NCBI GenBank assembly: GCA_005798405.1
Contig: SYJQ01000028.1
Coordinates: forward strand, 62,001-126,000
DNA from: Nitrosopumilaceae archaeon
Lineage (GTDB): Archaea; Thermoproteota; Nitrososphaeria; Nitrososphaerales; Nitrosopumilaceae
Length of the DNA: 64,000 nt
Direction: 5' to 3'
Made by a program: the position numbers and the translations under genes. Of this stretch, positions 54,484 to 62,909 are shown piece after piece. Under the pieces are notes generated by a model that saw only the letters and a list, made by a program, of their open reading frames with translations, had not been told where the DNA came from and searched no databases. Position 1 is the stretch's first letter, and the number at the start of each line of letters is the position of its first letter.

Positions 54484-54598
54484 TGCCAGCACTGTTGCTT
54501 CCCAAGAGCTCTCGCATCTTAGTAGCACAACAGCGACATTAGGTTTGACTTCCAAGTTCGGAAAGGGATTGGGTCGCACCCTAACGCTATGGCCGGCT
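54484..54598 (-). rRNA. 5S ribosomal RNA (stand-alone)
   Basis: On the minus strand the RNA begins GCCGGCCATAGCG and contains CCGAACTTGGAAGTCAAAC, the conserved 5S helix II/III region, and closes with GCTGGC pairing to the initial GCCGGC (helix I). Length about 115 bases; exact ends are by helix I pairing. A TATA-like region at 54619-54630 lies about 25 bases upstream. It stands apart from any 16S-23S operon. Confidence 0.88.
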
Positions 54599-54691
54599 TG
54601 AACAATGTTGACAGATTCTTATCTATTAAGGTAACGCATTATTGTAGATAGTTAAAAAGAGGTATAAAGCAAGGAATAACCGAATTACGAC

Positions 54692-56479
54692 ATGACTCAT
54701 AGAGTTGCAGTATTGGACAAAGACCTTTGCCAGCCAAAAAAATGTGGTTTGGAGTGCATAAAATATTGTCCAGTCAATAAGTCAGGAGCCGATTGTATCA
54801 TACTTAACGAAGAAACAAAAAAAGCCCAGATAGATGAGGATGTCTGTAATGGATGTGGAATATGTGTCAAAGTTTGCCCCTTTGAAGCAATTACCATTGT
54901 TAATTTAGCATCTGAATTAGCATCAGATAAAATTCATCAGTATGGTCCAAATTCATTTCGATTATACAAATTACCTACACCAAGAAAAGGAGAAGTTGTG
55001 GGGTTGCTAGGTAGAAATGGAATGGGGAAAAGTACAGTAGTAAACATTCTTTCAGGTAACTTAAAACCAAATTTGGGAAGATATGAAAATCCTCCAGAAT
55101 GGGATGAAATTTTAAAGTATTATGGAGGAACAGAATTAAAATCTCATTTTGATAAAATAAAAAATAAACAACTTCGTGCATCAATTAAACCACAACAAGT
55201 CCATCATATTGCACAAGCATTTGATGGCACGGGAAAAGAATTGATTGAAAAATATGATGAACGGGGAGTGTCAAGAGAATTAATCAAAGAATTAGGATTA
55301 GAGAATTCAATGGAACAAAATCTAAAAGAACTTAGTGGTGGTGAACTCCAAAGATTAGCAATAGCAGCAGTTGCATCAAAAGATACAGAATTTTATTTTT
55401 TTGATGAACCATCATCATACAATGATGTTTTTCAGAGAAAGAGTGTAGCAAGAGTAATTCAAAGTTTAGCTAAAATAGGAAAAAGTGTGATGGTTGTAGA
55501 ACATGATTTGACACTACTTGATTTTCTTAGTGATTACATCGAAGTACTTTATGGTGAACCTGCTGCATACGGAATAGTTTCTAGTGTACTATCAACTAAA
55601 ATTGGAATCAATGTGTTTCTTGATGGTTATTTACCAACTGAAAATGTCAGATTCAGAGACAAGAAATTTTCTTTTGATATATCCTCTTCATCTACTGATG
55701 AGTTTCAAGAAGGAAGCGAAATTTTGTCATATCCAAAACTTGAGAAAAAATATACTTCATTCTCAGTTACTATTGAGCCAGGCAGAGTAAGAAAAGGCGA
55801 AGTGTTAGGAATTATGGGTGCAAATGCACTTGGAAAAACAACATTGATGAAGATGATTGCAGGTGTAGAAAAACCAGATTTTGGAGAAATTGATAAAAAA
55901 ATAAAAATTGCATACAAACCGCAGTATCTTCAAAATGATATTGATGCCGAAGTTATTGCATTATTAGATAAGGCAAATAATGGTGCAATTGAAGGTAGTC
56001 AGGAAGAAGAACAAATACTAGATCCGTTGAAAATTAAAAAACTATACAATAAATCAGTAAAGAATCTATCGGGGGGGGAATTACAAAAAGTTTCAGTTGC
56101 TGCATGCCTTTTACAAAAAGTAGATCTTTATGCATTAGATGAGCCATCAGCATTTTTAGATGTGGAAGATAGAATAACAATTGCAAAATTCTTACAAAAA
56201 TTTGTTCGATCATTTGGAAAAACAGCTATAGTAATTGATCATGACATACAATTAATGGATCTAATATCCGATTCGATGATAATTTTTGAAGGAGTGTCAG
56301 GATTATCTGGACATGCAACATCTCCAATGCCAAAAGCAGATGCAATGAACAGATTTCTAAAATCTCTTGACATGTCATTTAGAAGGGATGAAAAGAGCTT
56401 GAGACCACGTGTAAACAAATTAGAAAGTAGATTAGATAAAGAACAAAAAAGCTCAGGAAATTTCTATTACAAAAATTGA
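54692..56479 (+). CDS. ribosome biogenesis/recycling ATPase ABCE1 (Rli1)
   Basis: 595-residue ABCE1. Two N-terminal [4Fe-4S] clusters (CQPKKCGLECIKYCPVN; CNGCGICVKVCPF) precede two ABC ATPase domains: Walker A GRNGMGKST (about 109) and GANALGKTT (about 378), signatures LSGGELQRL and LSGGELQKV, and Walker B FFDEPSSY and YALDEPSAF. Splits 70S ribosomes after termination. Overlaps the next gene by four bases. Confidence 0.97.
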   Translation: MTHRVAVLDKDLCQPKKCGLECIKYCPVNKSGADCIILNEETKKAQIDEDVCNGCGICVKVCPFEAITIVNLASELASDKIHQYGPNSFRLYKLPTPRKGEVVGLLGRNGMGKSTVVNILSGNLKPNLGRYENPPEWDEILKYYGGTELKSHFDKIKNKQLRASIKPQQVHHIAQAFDGTGKELIEKYDERGVSRELIKELGLENSMEQNLKELSGGELQRLAIAAVASKDTEFYFFDEPSSYNDVFQRKSVARVIQSLAKIGKSVMVVEHDLTLLDFLSDYIEVLYGEPAAYGIVSSVLSTKIGINVFLDGYLPTENVRFRDKKFSFDISSSSTDEFQEGSEILSYPKLEKKYTSFSVTIEPGRVRKGEVLGIMGANALGKTTLMKMIAGVEKPDFGEIDKKIKIAYKPQYLQNDIDAEVIALLDKANNGAIEGSQEEEQILDPLKIKKLYNKSVKNLSGGELQKVSVAACLLQKVDLYALDEPSAFLDVEDRITIAKFLQKFVRSFGKTAIVIDHDIQLMDLISDSMIIFEGVSGLSGHATSPMPKADAMNRFLKSLDMSFRRDEKSLRPRVNKLESRLDKEQKSSGNFYYKN

Positions 56480-57312
56480 CTCGAATGTTAAAGAGATCAT
56501 TGGAAAATATACTCACTCCTCAAGAAAGTCAAGAACTAATCTCATCTTTTGATCAGATTGGAGATATAATCATAGTCAGAATTCCTGATTCATTGCTAGC
56601 AAAAAAGAAACTCATTGGTGAGACTCTTCTGAATGAAGTAAAAATTGCAAAAAGTGTTTTTTATCAAGCTTCTGCTGTAGAGGGAGATTTTCGCACTAGA
56701 AATTTAGAAATATTAGCAGGAGAAGACAAGACAGAAACAGAATACAAAGAATTTGGATGTAGGTTTACAGTTGATGTTGAAAATGCATTTTTTTCACCTA
56801 GATTATCAACTGAAAGAGAAAGAATTGCAAATCTAGTTCAAGATGGGGAAACAGTAGTCAATATGTTTGCAGGCGTAGGCATGTTCTCAATTATGATTGC
56901 AAAAAAGAAGAAATGTACAGTGTATAGCATAGATATCAATCCAGTTGCAGCAAAACTGTGTGAAAAAAACATTATCTCAAATAAGCTTGCAGGAACAGTC
57001 ATATCAATAAATGGAGATGCATCACAAGTAATTCAAGAGAAGATACAAAACAAGTCAGATAGAACTTTAATGCTTCTTCCTGAAAGATCAGATGAATTCT
57101 TAGGGTCTGCAATTAATGCAACAAAGAGTGGAGGAATAATTCACTATTATTCTCACATCCATGCAGATAAAAAATCAAATGCAGGAAAACTTTCTGAAGA
57201 ACACTATCTTCAAGTAACTTCAGTTAGATCAGAAATTTTAGGATCAAAAATAGTTAGAGCAGTAGGTCCCAGATACTATCAAACAGTTGTAGATGTAAAA
57301 ATTTCAAAATAA
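56476..57312 (+). CDS. Trm5-like tRNA (guanine37-N1) methyltransferase
   Basis: 278-residue class I methyltransferase of the Met-10+/Trm5 group. Seen: FFSPRLSTERERIANLV (substrate/cofactor entry), motif I VVNMFAGVGMFSIMIA, VYSIDINPVAAKLCEKN, and LMLLPERSDEFL in place of the family NLP motif. Makes m1G37 to prevent frameshifts. N-terminus is shorter than full archaeal Trm5, so it may be a related Trm5 subtype. TGA-GTG type overlap with ABCE1. Confidence 0.87.
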   Translation: MTRMLKRSLENILTPQESQELISSFDQIGDIIIVRIPDSLLAKKKLIGETLLNEVKIAKSVFYQASAVEGDFRTRNLEILAGEDKTETEYKEFGCRFTVDVENAFFSPRLSTERERIANLVQDGETVVNMFAGVGMFSIMIAKKKKCTVYSIDINPVAAKLCEKNIISNKLAGTVISINGDASQVIQEKIQNKSDRTLMLLPERSDEFLGSAINATKSGGIIHYYSHIHADKKSNAGKLSEEHYLQVTSVRSEILGSKIVRAVGPRYYQTVVDVKISK

Positions 57313-57314
57313 AA

Positions 57315-57533
57315 TTAATCATCAGATGAAATTGATGCAGATGAAGGTTTTGTTGTTGCCATCACATATCCAATCCAAGCTACTACACCAAGTATTCCAC
57401 CTGCAATCATCAGAATAGATAATTGTAATACAATTGGACTCCATTCAGATAGCATTAGTAAATATGCATAAAGAAAGAATGCTGTAATGCATAATACAAA
57501 AATTGTAATCCCCATTCCTTTACGTTTATCCAC
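57315..57533 (-). CDS. small two-helix membrane protein (72 residues)
   Basis: 72 residues with two hydrophobic helices (ITIFVLCITAFFLYAYLL; LSILMIAGGILGVVAWIGYVM) and an acidic Ser-rich tail. Not recognised; convergent with the Trm5 gene with a two-base gap. Confidence 0.65.
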   Translation of the reverse strand: MDKRKGMGITIFVLCITAFFLYAYLLMLSEWSPIVLQLSILMIAGGILGVVAWIGYVMATTKPSSASISSDD

Positions 57534-57570
57534 GAGTTCAAGTTTGTTGTGAGTTATTTATTGGTTTTAA

Positions 57571-58068
57571 CTAGTTTAACTCAATTGCCATAAGATATGC
57601 ATCTTCACCGTCACGATAATATGCATTGAGTTTTTGTCTAATAACAAAACCCAGTTTTTCGTATAATCTTACAGCATCATTATTACTACATCGTACCTCA
57701 AGATAGAATTCATCACATTTTTTTAGTTTGACGCCATTCACAGATTCTTCAACTAATGCTTTGCCAATTCCTTTTTTTCTATATTCATCAAGAACCGCAA
57801 TAGAAACAACGTGGCCTTTTTTCACAAATCCTAATTTTTTGAAATTAGAAAAACCATATTCAGTTTTGCACATTATGTAACCAACATGTTTTCCACTAAT
57901 TTCTGCAACAATAAATGCCTCTGGAATTTCTGCAAGCAGACTTTCGTAAAAATAATCAGAATAGTGTTCTGGAAGTGTTTTCAGATTAATTTCCATGACT
58001 GGAATTAGATCGCTTGGTTCTGCACGACGTATGTTACAATCACCTAATTGTCTTAGAATTACTTGCAT
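57571..58068 (-). CDS. rimI: N-terminal acetyltransferase (RimI/Ard1 family)
   Basis: 165-residue GNAT of the archaeal RimI/NatA type. CoA loop in VVSIAVLDEYRKKGIGKALV (RKKGIG, around 97-102) and NDAVRLYEKLGF near the C-terminus are typical. Acetylates protein N-termini. The N-terminus MQVILRQLGDCNIRRAEPSDL could start at 58068. Confidence 0.88.
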   Translation of the reverse strand: MQVILRQLGDCNIRRAEPSDLIPVMEINLKTLPEHYSDYFYESLLAEIPEAFIVAEISGKHVGYIMCKTEYGFSNFKKLGFVKKGHVVSIAVLDEYRKKGIGKALVEESVNGVKLKKCDEFYLEVRCSNNDAVRLYEKLGFVIRQKLNAYYRDGEDAYLMAIELN

Positions 58069-58144
58069 TACTAGTATATTTTATTATCAATATTTAATTT
58101 TAAACCACAAAACCATTTAATGGAAAGAAATAGCCGTAAACAGA

Positions 58145-59251
58145 ATGAGTGACCCTACTCAGGAAGATGTGATTTCCTTAGTTAATTCATTGTTTGAAGT
58201 AAGCCAATTCAACAAAGAAATGTATTCTTTGGAGTTTAGAATTAGTGATCATGATTTTAAATCAAAATTTGAGGATTTGGCAAGAAAATTAGAAAATATG
58301 AACTATGTTTGCAAACTTGAACAAATGGAAGACGGAAAATATATCATCATTCAGAAATTTACTCCAAAAAAACAAAAGAAATGGTTAAGCGGTTCTTGGA
58401 CTCCGCGAATCTTGTTTGCAATTGTCATCACCTTTGTAATGATTGATGGGTATTATCGTACTACTGGAACAAATTCCATCATAGATATTGGTGAGCCTCT
58501 AGAAATGGCAGGAATCTATACGCTTTCACTTTTAGGAATTTTGGGAATTCATGAATTGGGTCATCTAGTTGCTGCTAAAGCTCATAAACTAAAGACAACA
58601 TGGCCATTTTTTATCCCAGGATTACCAGTTATAGGAATTCCAACTTTTGGTGCATTTATTCAATCACGTGGATTAACAATTAATCGAGAAATTTTATTCG
58701 ATGTAGCAATAGCAGGGCCAATTGCAGGATTGATAATTGCAGTTATAGTTTCGATGTATGGTGCATACACTGCACCAATATTACAAGAAGATGTGGCACA
58801 AGGACTTTTTGCAGATTCAAAATTAATGGAATGGAATCAAGGAGAGCCATTACTAATGACTGCAAGTTTAGCATTGTTTGGCAAAGGTGGAGCAGGTCAC
58901 GAAGTAATTATGACGCCGGTTTTATTTGCGGCTTGGATTGGATTTTTGATTACATTTTTGAATTTATTGCCAGCTTGGCAGTTAGATGGAGGTCACATGG
59001 CAAGAACGTTACTTGGCGCTAAACGTCACAAATATGCAACAATTGGAAGCATGGCAATTCTTGTTTTGTTAAATTATTGGTTGATGGCAATGTTGATCCT
59101 AGTTTTAAGTTCAAGAAATCCTAGTGCAATGCCATTAGATGATGTTTCTCCGTTATCAAAAAATAGGAAACTTGCATACTTGGGTGTGATAGGATTAGCT
59201 GTTTTGTGTGCACCAATACCATCTAATTTTTTGTCTGATTTTTTACCTTAG
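58145..59251 (+). CDS. site-2 protease-like membrane metalloprotease (M50)
   Basis: 368 residues. An N-terminal soluble domain (~1-80) is followed by several transmembrane helices. The zinc motif H136-E-L-G-H140 is in GIHELGHLVAA, and the third ligand is in LLPAWQLDGGHM. Such proteases cut membrane-spanning regulators or signal peptides. The substrate is unknown. Converges with a nine-base overlap onto the LarA-like gene. Confidence 0.9.
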   Translation: MSDPTQEDVISLVNSLFEVSQFNKEMYSLEFRISDHDFKSKFEDLARKLENMNYVCKLEQMEDGKYIIIQKFTPKKQKKWLSGSWTPRILFAIVITFVMIDGYYRTTGTNSIIDIGEPLEMAGIYTLSLLGILGIHELGHLVAAKAHKLKTTWPFFIPGLPVIGIPTFGAFIQSRGLTINREILFDVAIAGPIAGLIIAVIVSMYGAYTAPILQEDVAQGLFADSKLMEWNQGEPLLMTASLALFGKGGAGHEVIMTPVLFAAWIGFLITFLNLLPAWQLDGGHMARTLLGAKRHKYATIGSMAILVLLNYWLMAMLILVLSSRNPSAMPLDDVSPLSKNRKLAYLGVIGLAVLCAPIPSNFLSDFLP

Positions 59252-60325
59252 TAAAACTCTAGCTCCATCCATCACGACTGCAATTTTTTGTCTAGTTCCT
59301 TGAGTTTTCAAAATATAATCTAGAGATGGTTTGAGTCCAGATAATGAAATCATATTTAATTTTTTTACATAGTATTCAGGAAGGATTGAAACTAATCCAA
59401 TTTGAAAATTCTTTTGTATTTCTGATAAAAATAATAGATCCTCCATCCCAGAGAGATACTTGGATGGATTACGAATCTGATCAAGATTTAATCTACCTTC
59501 GACGTATTGTTGAAGTGCATCAGAACCCAAACCAGATTTACATTCTGCTACCAAGATTGATAAGCCTCCATTTTGTATTGCATTAGCACAATTCCATAGA
59601 GAAGAAAGAGATTTTCCAAGAGAATCATTACTTGAATCTTTTCCAGTGCTAATTATCATGGATTTATGATGACCAATATCTTTGATTGCAAATGATTCTA
59701 GAGTTTTTGTGGAGTAAACGGTTTCAGATGGGTGACCGATTGTAAAATCAACAATGCCTTGAGAATTTGCTACAATTTCAATTGCTTTAATTTCAAAATT
59801 ATCAACAAATTTTTTGGCTTCATCAAAACTTTCTGTCAGTTGTCCAGGTACAGGAAGATTGCTTTTTCTTTTTGCATATGCAGAAAGCATTGATTCATGA
59901 CCAAACTTTTTGATTAATCTGGTAGAAATGGTCTCATATCCAAATAAACCATCAAATTCCATTTCTCCAATAAAAACAAGATTGGAGTTAGAAAGAGGGG
60001 CATTATCAAATTCATTAATTGAGCTTCCTTCTGGTAATCCTGATTTTACAAGGTTGATGATTTTTTTCTCAGCCAAAATTTTAGGGAATGGTAATGATTT
60101 TTGTTCACATAACGTAAATAACGACGAGATAATTTTTTGAATTGATTTTGAATTATGTAAAACTACAAGTTCCATAGGTTTTGATAAATCAAAAGCACTC
60201 AATTTTTCATTGATCGCTGCATCTTCTAAAATATTACCGTCAGAATCAATTTTTTGTTCTAAATTTTCAGCCCTGATATCTAAAACTACATCAGTAATTC
60301 CATAATTTAACCAGATTTCAGGCAT
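59243..60325 (-). CDS. divergent LarA-like (lactate racemase fold) protein, probably without the nickel-pincer site
   Basis: 360 residues from ATG 60325 (MPEIWLNYGITDVVLDIRAENL, like the LarA opening WL.YG...). The second half has GKDSSNDSLGKSLSSLW and ILVAECKSGLGSDAL, which match LarA's GG.P.D.nlYQ...Kal and IlvAEc.eGlG. But the LarA catalytic segments are not recognisable: DxTRP reads HNSKS, and the HxxAGFSGGxK segment reads DGLFGYETIST, so the pincer-binding lysine and its histidines are lost. Could be a decoy, regulator, or an enzyme with other chemistry. Family call is moderate. Confidence 0.55.
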   Translation of the reverse strand: MPEIWLNYGITDVVLDIRAENLEQKIDSDGNILEDAAINEKLSAFDLSKPMELVVLHNSKSIQKIISSLFTLCEQKSLPFPKILAEKKIINLVKSGLPEGSSINEFDNAPLSNSNLVFIGEMEFDGLFGYETISTRLIKKFGHESMLSAYAKRKSNLPVPGQLTESFDEAKKFVDNFEIKAIEIVANSQGIVDFTIGHPSETVYSTKTLESFAIKDIGHHKSMIISTGKDSSNDSLGKSLSSLWNCANAIQNGGLSILVAECKSGLGSDALQQYVEGRLNLDQIRNPSKYLSGMEDLLFLSEIQKNFQIGLVSILPEYYVKKLNMISLSGLKPSLDYILKTQGTRQKIAVVMDGARVLLR

Positions 60326-60375
60326 GATTAATACACAATACAAACCAAAATAAATCCAGTGTAGTTAATTTAGAT

Positions 60376-60981
60376 ATGGAATTTGTAAAAGAGTTTGCAA
60401 CCTTTTTGTATCAAAAAGGGATAATAAAATTTGGTGATTTTACACTTGCCAGTGGTAAAAAAAGTTCATACTATGTCGATTTGAGACTAGTTCCTAGTTA
60501 CCCCCATCAATTTAGAATCATGGTAAAACATCTACAAAACAATATTGCAGAAAATATAGGATTGAATAGTTTTGATTCTTTAGTGTCAGTTCCTACAGGT
60601 GGTCTTGTTATTGCATCAGCATTGGCAATTGAAACAGTCAAACCATTAATTTATGTAAGAAGTAAACCAAAAGAGTACGGAACTTCAAAATCAGTTGAAG
60701 GAAAAATCCATGAAGGAATGAAGGTTGTAATGATAGACGATGTTGCAACTACTGGAGGTTCAGTTGTAAATGCCATAAAATCACTAAAAGAAGCAAACAT
60801 AGCAATAGAAGATGCATATGTAATTGTCAACAGAATGGAGGGTGCAGATGAGGCGTTAAAAGAATTAGGAGTTAGATTGCATTCCATCACCAATATAATC
60901 CAAATCACAGAATCATTACACGAACAAAAACTTGTAGATGATAATATTTTAGAAAAAATAAAAAATCAAATTAGCAAGTAG
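60376..60981 (+). CDS. pyrE: orotate phosphoribosyltransferase
   Basis: 201-residue PRPP-dependent enzyme making orotidine monophosphate for pyrimidines. FTLASGKKSSYYVDLRLVPSYP (in parts) near the start and the PRPP motif VVMIDDVATTGGSVVNAI (about 117-134) are diagnostic. Not fused to pyrF. Confidence 0.94.
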   Translation: MEFVKEFATFLYQKGIIKFGDFTLASGKKSSYYVDLRLVPSYPHQFRIMVKHLQNNIAENIGLNSFDSLVSVPTGGLVIASALAIETVKPLIYVRSKPKEYGTSKSVEGKIHEGMKVVMIDDVATTGGSVVNAIKSLKEANIAIEDAYVIVNRMEGADEALKELGVRLHSITNIIQITESLHEQKLVDDNILEKIKNQISK

Positions 60982-61093
60982 ATTTTGGCAGCTCAGACAA
61001 ATGCCTTTCAATCATCTTTCAGATATAACTCTGATTCTTCATCGCAGCCAGTAAATTTTGTCTGGGTTCATTTTAAAACTAACGGAAATAATA

Positions 61094-61167
61094 TGGGCCC
61101 AAAGGGCTTCGATCCCTTGACTCCCCGGTTATGAGCCGGGTACTCTACCAAGCTGAGTTATGGGCCC
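61094..61167 (-). tRNA. tRNA with CAT anticodon (Met elongator or Ile2)
   Basis: Minus-strand cloverleaf: acceptor GGGCCCA/TGGGCCC, D-arm ACTC...GAGT, anticodon stem CCCGG/CCGGG with loop CTCATAA (anticodon CAT), T-arm AAGGG-ATCGAAG-CCCTT. Discriminator A at 61094, no encoded CCA. Elongator Met and the tRNA-Ile(CAU) modified with agmatidine cannot be told apart by eye; tRNA-Ile2 usually has GGGCCC at the acceptor, which fits. Confidence 0.85.
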
Positions 61168-61208
61168 TAAGCAGATGGATTTTATCTTCAGTATAAAATG
61201 TTATGAGC

Positions 61209-61841
61209 TCAACAATATGCTTCATAACAACTATCAAGCAATAGATTTTGTGCAGAGATAGATTTGTCTGCAATTCGGATCAAGTTATCTGAATCAGTTG
61301 ATGTTTTTTCAAGAATATTTCTCCAAGATGCAGCATGACGGATATCAGCTTCTGTATGAAGTTTAAAGTATTCCGTAGCATTTTCATTAGATATTCCATA
61401 GAATTCTGCTAATCCATCAAGTTTTGTTTGGCTAATTTTTGGAATTTCTTTTTCAAATGCATACATTGCACATGCTCCACCTTCATAGGTGCTCATTAAT
61501 TCAGATAATTCTGAGACAGATTTTCTAGTTTTATCTAATCCTTCATAATGAGTTAAATCATATTCAGAAACACCTAGTTCTTTTGCAAATTTAATCCAAG
61601 ATTGAATATGATCAGATTCCTCTTGTTGGTTATCAATTAATTCGCTAACCACAGAATTTGGAGCTTTTTCTATAATAGGAGTCATAAATGTAGGGACTGC
61701 CTTGACAAGTTGAAAGTATTCTTTAGAATAACCAGATAATGAATCAAGAGTCAATTTTCCATCAGACCACATTTGATAGAATGGATGTTTTAGTAAACTT
61801 CTTTCTTCGATCATTTCATCAATTCGTTTTATTAGATTCAT
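61209..61841 (-). CDS. heme-oxygenase-fold diiron protein (CADD-like)
   Basis: 210-residue all-helical protein of the TenA/PqqC/heme-oxygenase fold. HPFYQMWSDGKLTLDSL near the start, EESDH (E75/H78), FEKEIP (E130), and LHTEADIRHA (H162, D166, H169) give putative diiron ligands. The pattern HPFY...W...GKL resembles the CADD family, whose Chlamydia member makes p-aminobenzoate by consuming one of its own tyrosines. The ligand spacing is not identical to CADD. Alternative: a TenA-like thiaminase, which I consider less likely. Confidence 0.72.
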   Translation of the reverse strand: MNLIKRIDEMIEERSLLKHPFYQMWSDGKLTLDSLSGYSKEYFQLVKAVPTFMTPIIEKAPNSVVSELIDNQQEESDHIQSWIKFAKELGVSEYDLTHYEGLDKTRKSVSELSELMSTYEGGACAMYAFEKEIPKISQTKLDGLAEFYGISNENATEYFKLHTEADIRHAASWRNILEKTSTDSDNLIRIADKSISAQNLLLDSCYEAYC

Positions 61842-61920
61842 ATCACATCTCCTAATTTGCCAATAAAAAATCTTTGTGGTTTACAAAAGATTTTATGGAC
61901 AAATTACCCAAATTTGTTGG

Positions 61921-62014
61921 GTTCCAGTGGTGTAGACCGGTCAAGCATACTGCCCTTTCAAGGCAGTGATCCCGGGTTCAAAATCTAACGATGAAAATCC
62001 CGGCTGGAGCACCA
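61921..62014 (+). tRNA. tRNA-Glu (TTC) with a 15-nt intron in the T loop
   Basis: Acceptor GTTCCAG/CTGGAGC; anticodon stem CTGCC/GGCAG with loop CTTTCAA (anticodon TTC); T-stem CCGGG (61972-61976)/CCCGG (61999-62003). The T loop is 22 bases (61977-61998) instead of 7, so about 15 bases, roughly 61982-61996, must be spliced out, leaving TTCAAAT. Discriminator A at 62011 and encoded CCA at 62012-62014. The exact cut sites need the bulge-helix-bulge structure. Confidence 0.88.
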
Positions 62015-62057
62015 AGATTTAATTACTAATGAGAAAGTTTTTTCAATAGACCTAATC

Positions 62058-62909
62058 TTGGACAGGAAAAATATCGAGATTAATCCTTTACTTGAAACAT
62101 ATGGTAAGTATATCGATAAAATCAACCATGCATTAGATAGAGAATTATCATTATATTCAGAATCAGAATTCATTGAACCATTAAAATATTCATTAGAGGG
62201 GGGGAAACGAATCAGACCAATCATCTTAGTTTTGGCTGGTGAAAGTGTAGGAAAAATCGATGATAATACATTGGCTGCATCTTGTGCTGTGGAATTTTTA
62301 CATATGGAATCGATCATACATGATGACATAATAGATAATGAAACTATGAGAAGACAAAAAGAACCATTTCACATCAAATATGGATATAACACAAGTGTAC
62401 TAACAGGAGATTTTGTTTTAGGATTAATTCTTGCAATTTCTTCAAGATTAGATAATGCGAGAATTACAAAGGATTTGGCAACAACTGCAATGTTGATGAG
62501 TGAGGGAGAAATGATAGAAGGCAGATTAGAGACTAGTGAAGATGTTACTTTTGATGATTATCTAAAAGTGATCGAATACAAAACTGCTACGGCATTTGAA
62601 GTGGCAGCAAGAATAGGTGCAATCATTGCAAATGGTAGTGAGGAAGAGATAGAAGCCCTAACAGAATATGGAAAGAATATAGGAATTGCATATCAAATAA
62701 GAGATGATTTGTTAGACTGGAAGAATGAGGATAAATTATTTAATTTGTTGATCAAAAAAAGTTCGGATCCAAGAGATGTTTTTAATAAAATGGAAGAGCT
62801 CTTAAAAAAATATTCAGACAAAGCAAGAACAAGTTTAAGAAAAATTTCAGAGAATGATGCAAAAATGAATTTAGATAATCTTATAAAATTTACAACATTT
62901 AAGGCATAA
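62058..62909 (+). CDS. polyprenyl synthase (second, longer-chain type?)
   Basis: 283 residues; start TTG 62058 (MDRKNIEINPLLETYG). DDIID at 89-93, GGKRIRP at 48-54, second motif RDDLLDWKNEDK around 218. The residues four and five positions before the first Asp are S and E, with no aromatic stopper, unlike the first synthase (F76). This allows a longer product pocket. Shorter than typical (about 320), the C-terminal part being trimmed. Product not determinable by sequence. Confidence 0.85.
   Translation: MDRKNIEINPLLETYGKYIDKINHALDRELSLYSESEFIEPLKYSLEGGKRIRPIILVLAGESVGKIDDNTLAASCAVEFLHMESIIHDDIIDNETMRRQKEPFHIKYGYNTSVLTGDFVLGLILAISSRLDNARITKDLATTAMLMSEGEMIEGRLETSEDVTFDDYLKVIEYKTATAFEVAARIGAIIANGSEEEIEALTEYGKNIGIAYQIRDDLLDWKNEDKLFNLLIKKSSDPRDVFNKMEELLKKYSDKARTSLRKISENDAKMNLDNLIKFTTFKA

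Noticed and set aside
54452-54517. Extended start of the zinc-finger ORF within the 5S rRNA gene
   Set aside because: The first codons would fall inside the 3' end of 5S rRNA, so a later start is far more likely.
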